From assembly GCF_046523945.1 (NCBI RefSeq), contig NZ_CP171363.1, positions 1,860,001-1,924,000 on the forward strand: a stretch of DNA of 64,000 nucleotides, read 5' to 3'. The position numbers and the translations under genes were made by a program. Positions 62,550 through 64,000 of the stretch are shown piece after piece (position 1 is the first letter of the stretch; each line of letters begins with the position of its first letter). The notes below the pieces were generated by a model, which saw only the letters and a program-made list of their open reading frames with translations, had not been told where the DNA came from and made no database searches. This stretch comes from Faucicola mancuniensis (GTDB lineage: Bacteria > Pseudomonadota > Gammaproteobacteria > Pseudomonadales > Moraxellaceae).

Positions 62550-64000
62550 ATGATAAGTCTGCAACTACAAAAAACCTTGCAAAAAGTCGTTACCACCGCC
62601 ACCAAACAATTTCACGAATATATTACCTTAGAGCATTTATTATTGACTTTGATTGAAGACAATGATTCAGTCATTGAGACGTTGGTCGCTTGCAAAGCCG
62701 ACCTTGATAAAATGCAAAAAGATTTGACCCAATATATCAACGAAAACACCCCCACCGTTAATAATCCCAACACCCCACCCAAACAAACTCGTGGCTTTGA
62801 TAGAACGTTGCAACGGGCGATTTTTCATGTTCAAGCCAGTGGTCAAGGCAGAATGGTAGAAGGTTCGGATTTGCTGGTTTCTATGTTTTCTGAATCGGAC
62901 GCTTATGCGGTATATTTGCTGAAAAAACAAGGCATTACCCGTTTAGAATTGACCCAATATTTATCCCACGCCAACAAGCCCACCACGCCAGAAGATGACG
63001 AAGACGACGAACCACGAGGTCGCAACGCTCGCACAAGAATGCGTAAAACGGCACTGGATAGCTATACGGTCAATCTCAATGAAAAAGCCAGACAAGGCAA
63101 CACCGACCCTTTGATTGGCAGACAATTAGAAATTGAACGTACTGCACAGATTTTGTGTCGCAGACGCAAAAACAATCCGTTATTGGTGGGCGACCCTGGT
63201 GTCGGCAAAACGTCGATTGCCGAAGGTTTGGCTTGGCTGATTGTCCATGAAAAAGCCCCAAAACCGCTCCACGGCTGTGAAGTGTATAGCCTTGACATTG
63301 GTTCGTTAATCGCTGGGACGAAGTTTCGTGGCGACTTTGAAAAACGTATCAAAGAGTTGCTTGATGAATTAAAACAAAAACCGAACGCTATTTTATTTAT
63401 TGATGAAATTCACATGATTATTGGGGCTGGCTCGTCCATGAACAGCACGATGGACGTGTCAAACTTGTTAAAACCTGCATTGGCAAGCGGTGAATTGCGT
63501 TGTATTGGTTCAACGACATTTGTTGAGTACCGTCAAGTCTTTGAAAAAGACCATGCCTTGACACGCCGTTTTCAAAAAATTGATGTCAATGAACCGAGCA
63601 TTGACGACACCATCAATATTTTGCGTGGTTTAAAATCGCATTACGAGGACTTTCATCATGTCAGTTATACTGATGAGGCGTTGCAAAGTGCGGTGAATCT
63701 GTCAGTCAAGCACATTCACGAGCGTTTTTTGCCTGATAAAGCCATTGATGTGATTGATGAAGCTGGGGCATTTACCCGTTTACAACAAACAGCAGATGAC
63801 GAAAATCAACAAAATCCTGTGATTGATGTGGTAAATATTGAACAAATCGTGGCAAAAGTTGCCCGTATTCCACAAAAATCTGTCAGTCATGATGACAAAG
63901 AAAACTTAAAAAACCTTGAAATTAATCTAAAACATCTTGTGTTTGGACAAGACGAAGCGATTAAAACTTTAGCCGATTCCATCAAACTGTCTCGAGCAGG
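62550..64000 (+). CDS. clpA: ATP-dependent Clp protease ATP-binding subunit ClpA (partial, runs off the end)
   Basis: Hsp100 unfoldase that feeds substrates, including those brought by ClpS, to ClpP. The window holds the first 483 codons: Clp N-domain (FHEYITLEHLLLTLIED), an Asp/Glu-rich linker (about 148-158), and the first AAA domain with Walker A GDPGVGKTS, Walker B ILFIDEIHMIIGAG, sensor 1 RCIGSTT and arginine finger ALTRRFQKI, then the start of the second AAA region (FGQDEAIKTLADSIKL). Start ATG at 62550 with AAAAAGGAA upstream. ClpA rather than ClpB because there is no coiled-coil middle domain in the expected place. Confidence 0.95.
   Translation, partial: MISLQLQKTLQKVVTTATKQFHEYITLEHLLLTLIEDNDSVIETLVACKADLDKMQKDLTQYINENTPTVNNPNTPPKQTRGFDRTLQRAIFHVQASGQGRMVEGSDLLVSMFSESDAYAVYLLKKQGITRLELTQYLSHANKPTTPEDDEDDEPRGRNARTRMRKTALDSYTVNLNEKARQGNTDPLIGRQLEIERTAQILCRRRKNNPLLVGDPGVGKTSIAEGLAWLIVHEKAPKPLHGCEVYSLDIGSLIAGTKFRGDFEKRIKELLDELKQKPNAILFIDEIHMIIGAGSSMNSTMDVSNLLKPALASGELRCIGSTTFVEYRQVFEKDHALTRRFQKIDVNEPSIDDTINILRGLKSHYEDFHHVSYTDEALQSAVNLSVKHIHERFLPDKAIDVIDEAGAFTRLQQTADDENQQNPVIDVVNIEQIVAKVARIPQKSVSHDDKENLKNLEINLKHLVFGQDEAIKTLADSIKLSRA

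Noticed and set aside
1..64000. CRISPR array or prophage
   Set aside because: No regularly spaced direct repeats with unique spacers and no phage structural or integrase genes were seen; mobile DNA is limited to IS elements and short repeats.

Overview
The window looks like a chromosomal segment of a gammaproteobacterium of the family Moraxellaceae, most likely Moraxella or a close relative. This rests on low G+C by eye, the conserved block rlmN-pilF-rodZ-ispG-hisS-yfgM-bamB-der, the argC-DUF6776 pairing, and type IV pilus and type II secretion genes. I cannot name the species from the sequence alone.

Layout. 1-6.2 kb: a BON-LysM protein, a small membrane protein, topA, and a two-gene GGCC-type (NgoPII-like) restriction-modification system whose nuclease gene overlaps the end of topA; then a DUF3817 membrane protein. 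6.2-17.5 kb (minus strand): a hybrid sensor-kinase-like protein that has lost both phospho-acceptor residues, followed by the der/bamB/yfgM/hisS/ispG/rodZ/pilF/rlmN block. 17.8-25.5 kb: a periplasmic HtrA protease, an AarF/UbiB-like kinase, ispH, gmk, parB without a neighbouring parA, an ExbB/ExbD pair and a TatD nuclease. 25.6-29.6 kb: a TetR regulator with a palindrome in its own promoter, then the type II secretion minor pseudopilin genes gspH-I-J-K, all carrying Asn/Gln-rich low-complexity tracts. 29.7-39 kb: purine permease, exonuclease III, FAD-linked oxidase, thiS, DUF423, a BrnT/BrnA toxin-antitoxin pair with a frameshifted toxin, rpoH with a long acidic N-terminal extension, a TusA-like protein, an M48 protease and engB.

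39-48 kb is the most rearranged part. Cytochrome c4 is followed by the remains of pstB, cut at its 5' end and interrupted by an IS4-family element that itself carries an IS982-family element; both insertions have clean target duplications. A Fur-box promoter then drives an iron-uptake cluster (efeO, efeB and an FTR1 permease) that has acquired a palindromic repeat and a truncated LysE fragment. A tRNA-Lys follows.

48-64 kb: a WG-repeat protein, rsfS, a NYN-LOTUS protein, an MFS exporter, a structured non-coding RNA candidate (possibly 6S RNA), a DegV/AAA ATPase/DIP1984 run, proB, hemE, argC, DUF6776, clpS, and clpA running off the end. clpS and clpA, normally adjacent, are separated by a two-domain lipoprotein gene and an IS481-family element. 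A roughly 205-bp mobile-looking repeat occurs twice in full (33.4 and 54.6 kb) and once as a fragment (62.4 kb).
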